NCBI GenBank assembly: GCA_947489315.1
Contig: CANLCX010000006.1
Coordinates: 62,001-126,000, forward strand
Reading direction: 5' to 3'
From: an uncultured Sphingomonadaceae bacterium
Lineage (GTDB): Bacteria > Pseudomonadota > Alphaproteobacteria > Sphingomonadales > Sphingomonadaceae
Length of the DNA: 64,000 nt
Both the position numbers and the translations under genes were made by a program. Below, piece after piece: positions 62,114 through 64,000 of the stretch. Under the pieces are notes generated by a model that searched no databases, was not told where the DNA came from, and saw only the letters and a list, made by a program, of their open reading frames with translations. Numbering within the stretch: position 1 is the first letter of the stretch; each line of letters opens with the position of its first letter.

Positions 62114-64000
62114 ATGTTTTTGCATGATATCGGGATAATTCCTGTTGGAGATAAAACACAAACACCCAATTCAAGCGGTCCCAAAATCACGAATCTAACG
62201 CGGCGCGGTTTTGTTGTTGGATCGAGTCTCTTTGTGGTTGGCGTGGCACTGGCCGGTTGTTCCCGCTACGAAGAGCCGAAGATCGATCCCGATAGTCTCG
62301 ATTTGCCAGCGGCGGGCCCCAGCCCTTTGACCAACGTGAAGGGCGGCGATGCCACGCCCGCTTTGTGGATCGCGATCGAAGAGGATGGAACGGTCAAGAT
62401 TACCTGCCATCGCTCTGAAATGGGCCAACAGGTCTGGACCTCCATGGCTCAGATTGTTGCCGACGAACTGGAAGCCGATTGGGACAATGTAGAGATTGTG
62501 CAAGCCATTGGCCATGAACGCTATGGCGACCAGAATACCGATGGATCACGATCCGTCCGCTATAATTTCCATCGCTTGCGGCTAGCTGGCGCAGCGATGA
62601 AGCAAATGTTGGTTGAAGCAGCCGCTATCTATTGGAAGATGGATCCATCCGAATGCGAAGCGACGCTTGGCAAAGTGGGTAACAGCCAGAATAGCGACAC
62701 TCTGTCTTATGGCAATCTGGCAAAGATAGCCGCAAAGCTGCAAGTTCCGGAAGAAGCCAAGGTTACGCTAAAAGACCCGAAAGACTGGCGCTATATCAAC
62801 AAGGAAATCGCTTCTCTTACAGTGCCCAAAATTACGCGCGGCGAAGGCACTTTCGGCATTGATGTGGATATTCCCGATATGGTTTACGCCGTCATTGCAA
62901 GGCCACCACAGCTATTTGGCAAAACGGGAGCCGTGCGCGATGAAAAGGCGCTGGCCGTTCCCGGGGTGATGCGAACCGTAAAATTACCCGATGCAAGCCC
63001 GCCGGCACTTTTCAAGGCCTTGGGCGGCGTGGCCGTCATTGGATCTGACACTTGGGCGGCCATTCAGGGTCGCAATGCTTTGGAGATTAATTGGGTCGAC
63101 GGACCTAATGCCGGTTATGATTCAGAGACTTTTGCCGAACAGATGATCCAAACGGCCAAACGGTCTGGGACAGTTAGAAGAAAGCGCGGAGACGTTGCCG
63201 CCGGGCTATCAAACGCCAGTAAACGCGTCGAAGCCGAATATTATGCGCCCCACTTGTCGCAATCACCAATGGAACCACCGGCGGCCACAGCGCGATGGGA
63301 TGGTGACAAGCTTGAATGTTGGGCCTGTGTGCAAGATCCCCAAGCAACCCGGCAAGCGCTATCGGATTTGTTGGAGATTGATAAGGAAAATATTACGGTC
63401 AATGCGACTTGGCTCGGCGGTGCTTTTGGGCGCAAGTCTAAGCCCGATTTCGTGGTCGAAGCCGCGCTGATCGCAAAGGAAGTCGATCGCCCGGTCAAGG
63501 TTACATGGACCCGCGAAGATGAGGTCCGCCACGGCTATTACCATTCGGTGAGCGCACAGCGGCTCGAAGCGGGACTGGATGAAGATGGCAAATGTACATC
63601 TTATCTCCACCGCACGGTCTTTCCGCCAATAGCGTCTACATTCTCGCCCGGAATGGATGTTCCAACGGATGGTGAAATGGGATTAGGTGCGACCGATGTG
63701 CCGTTCAACATGCCGAACCTGCAGGTAGAATCGGGTAACGCCAAAGGCCATTTGCGGATCGGATGGCTGCGTTCGGTATCCAATATCTATCATGCCTTTG
63801 CAGTTCAGAGTTTTGCTGCAGAACTGGCCCATGTCGCTGGCCGGGATCAGAAAGATTATTTGCTGGAGCTTATCGGTGACGCTCGCACTCTCGACCCCGG
63901 TACCGAAGGGGCAACCTATCCCAATTATGACGCGTCCATTGAAGAATATCCGATAGAAACAGCGCGGCTTTCCAATGTTGTCAATATCGCTTCAGAAATG
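62114..64000 (+). CDS. Xanthine dehydrogenase-family molybdopterin-binding subunit, IorB-like (3' truncated)
   Basis: 629 codons are open from ATG 62114 (GGAG eight bases upstream) to the window edge, with no stop. The protein looks like the isoquinoline 1-oxidoreductase beta-subunit type, the large molybdopterin-binding chain. A Tat signal is visible: TRRGFVV at residues 29-35, then a hydrophobic run ending LAGC (Cys49), which could be a lipobox. Family blocks are HRSEMGQQVWTSMAQIVADEL, the MPL-type LSQSPMEPPAATA and WLGGAFGRKSKPDF. The catalytic Glu and the [2Fe-2S] alpha subunit would lie beyond the window. The substrate is probably an aldehyde or N-heterocycle, unproven. Confidence 0.9.
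   Translation, partial: MFLHDIGIIPVGDKTQTPNSSGPKITNLTRRGFVVGSSLFVVGVALAGCSRYEEPKIDPDSLDLPAAGPSPLTNVKGGDATPALWIAIEEDGTVKITCHRSEMGQQVWTSMAQIVADELEADWDNVEIVQAIGHERYGDQNTDGSRSVRYNFHRLRLAGAAMKQMLVEAAAIYWKMDPSECEATLGKVGNSQNSDTLSYGNLAKIAAKLQVPEEAKVTLKDPKDWRYINKEIASLTVPKITRGEGTFGIDVDIPDMVYAVIARPPQLFGKTGAVRDEKALAVPGVMRTVKLPDASPPALFKALGGVAVIGSDTWAAIQGRNALEINWVDGPNAGYDSETFAEQMIQTAKRSGTVRRKRGDVAAGLSNASKRVEAEYYAPHLSQSPMEPPAATARWDGDKLECWACVQDPQATRQALSDLLEIDKENITVNATWLGGAFGRKSKPDFVVEAALIAKEVDRPVKVTWTREDEVRHGYYHSVSAQRLEAGLDEDGKCTSYLHRTVFPPIASTFSPGMDVPTDGEMGLGATDVPFNMPNLQVESGNAKGHLRIGWLRSVSNIYHAFAVQSFAAELAHVAGRDQKDYLLELIGDARTLDPGTEGATYPNYDASIEEYPIETARLSNVVNIASEM

Noticed and set aside
1-64000. CRISPR array, complete IS element, rRNA or prophage
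   Set aside because: No regularly spaced repeats, no transposase, rRNA or phage structural gene was seen; the only repeats are the short palindromes, the in-gene 66-bp units, the 10-bp pair and the adaptor duplication.

Overview
The window reads as chromosome of an alphaproteobacterium, most likely an order Sphingomonadales marine or freshwater relative of Sphingorhabdus/Parasphingorhabdus. The pointers are an alphaproteobacterial DivL/TsaE/AmgK/MurU/AddB/AddA/TrxA gene run, AddA and AddB of the alphaproteobacterial type, a large TonB-dependent receptor, DUF2092/DUF4136/DOMON-like proteins, moderate GC, and GTG/TTG starts. This placement rests on gene content and remembered family distributions, not on a search.

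Layout. 1-7.6 kb: a truncated CoxE-like VWA protein, a WYL-like protein, a secreted orphan, a DUF1343 (NamZ-like) muramidase with a DOMON-like partner, tyrS, a PilZ protein, recG and sdhE. 7.6-15.2 kb: mfd, an EAL phosphodiesterase, moaA overlapping NAD kinase, and tRNA-Asn. 15.2-16.5 kb: a gene-poor stretch behind the tRNA with two small membrane proteins, one resembling the Pycsar PycTM effector family. 16.6-19 kb: envelope proteins (DUF4136 lipoprotein, an Arg/Pro-rich repeat protein, DUF2092). 19-27.3 kb: one long minus-strand run of DUF3313 lipoprotein, glycine-zipper protein, HdeA-like protein, RND adaptor, RND pump, TolC-type channel and GltS. 27.6-30.8 kb: a LuxR solo, a K+ channel and a DUF4403 protein. 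30.8-35 kb: two 'arsenosugar-type' glycosyltransferases, a radical SAM enzyme, MTA phosphorylase and a TSUP permease. 35-41.1 kb: secA, a secreted orphan, argJ, a GST-like protein and an inositol monophosphatase-family enzyme. 41.1-52.5 kb: divL-tsaE-amgK-murU-addB-addA-trxA, all on the minus strand. 52.6-56.3 kb: moaB, a PA0069-type radical SAM protein, kynA and kynU. 56.4-64 kb: an accessory catabolic-looking block (GPH/MFS transporter, SDR, TonB receptor, Tat-exported molybdopterin oxidoreductase running off the end), with four short palindromic repeats in its intergenic gaps.

How the genes work together. DUF1343/NamZ could release MurNAc, and AmgK plus MurU would return it to UDP-MurNAc, so both ends of a muropeptide salvage route lie in this window. 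RecG, Mfd and AddAB are DNA repair. MoaA and MoaB supply the molybdenum cofactor that the terminal oxidoreductase needs. KynA and KynU open tryptophan breakdown, but the formamidase is not seen here. The most unusual points are the orphan PycTM-like membrane protein next to tRNA-Asn, the LuxR solo with substituted ligand-contact positions and a nearby lux-box-like dyad, the glycosyltransferase/radical SAM/MTAP neighbourhood without ArsM or ArsS, and a decayed direct duplication of the RND adaptor 5' end beside the K+ channel gene.
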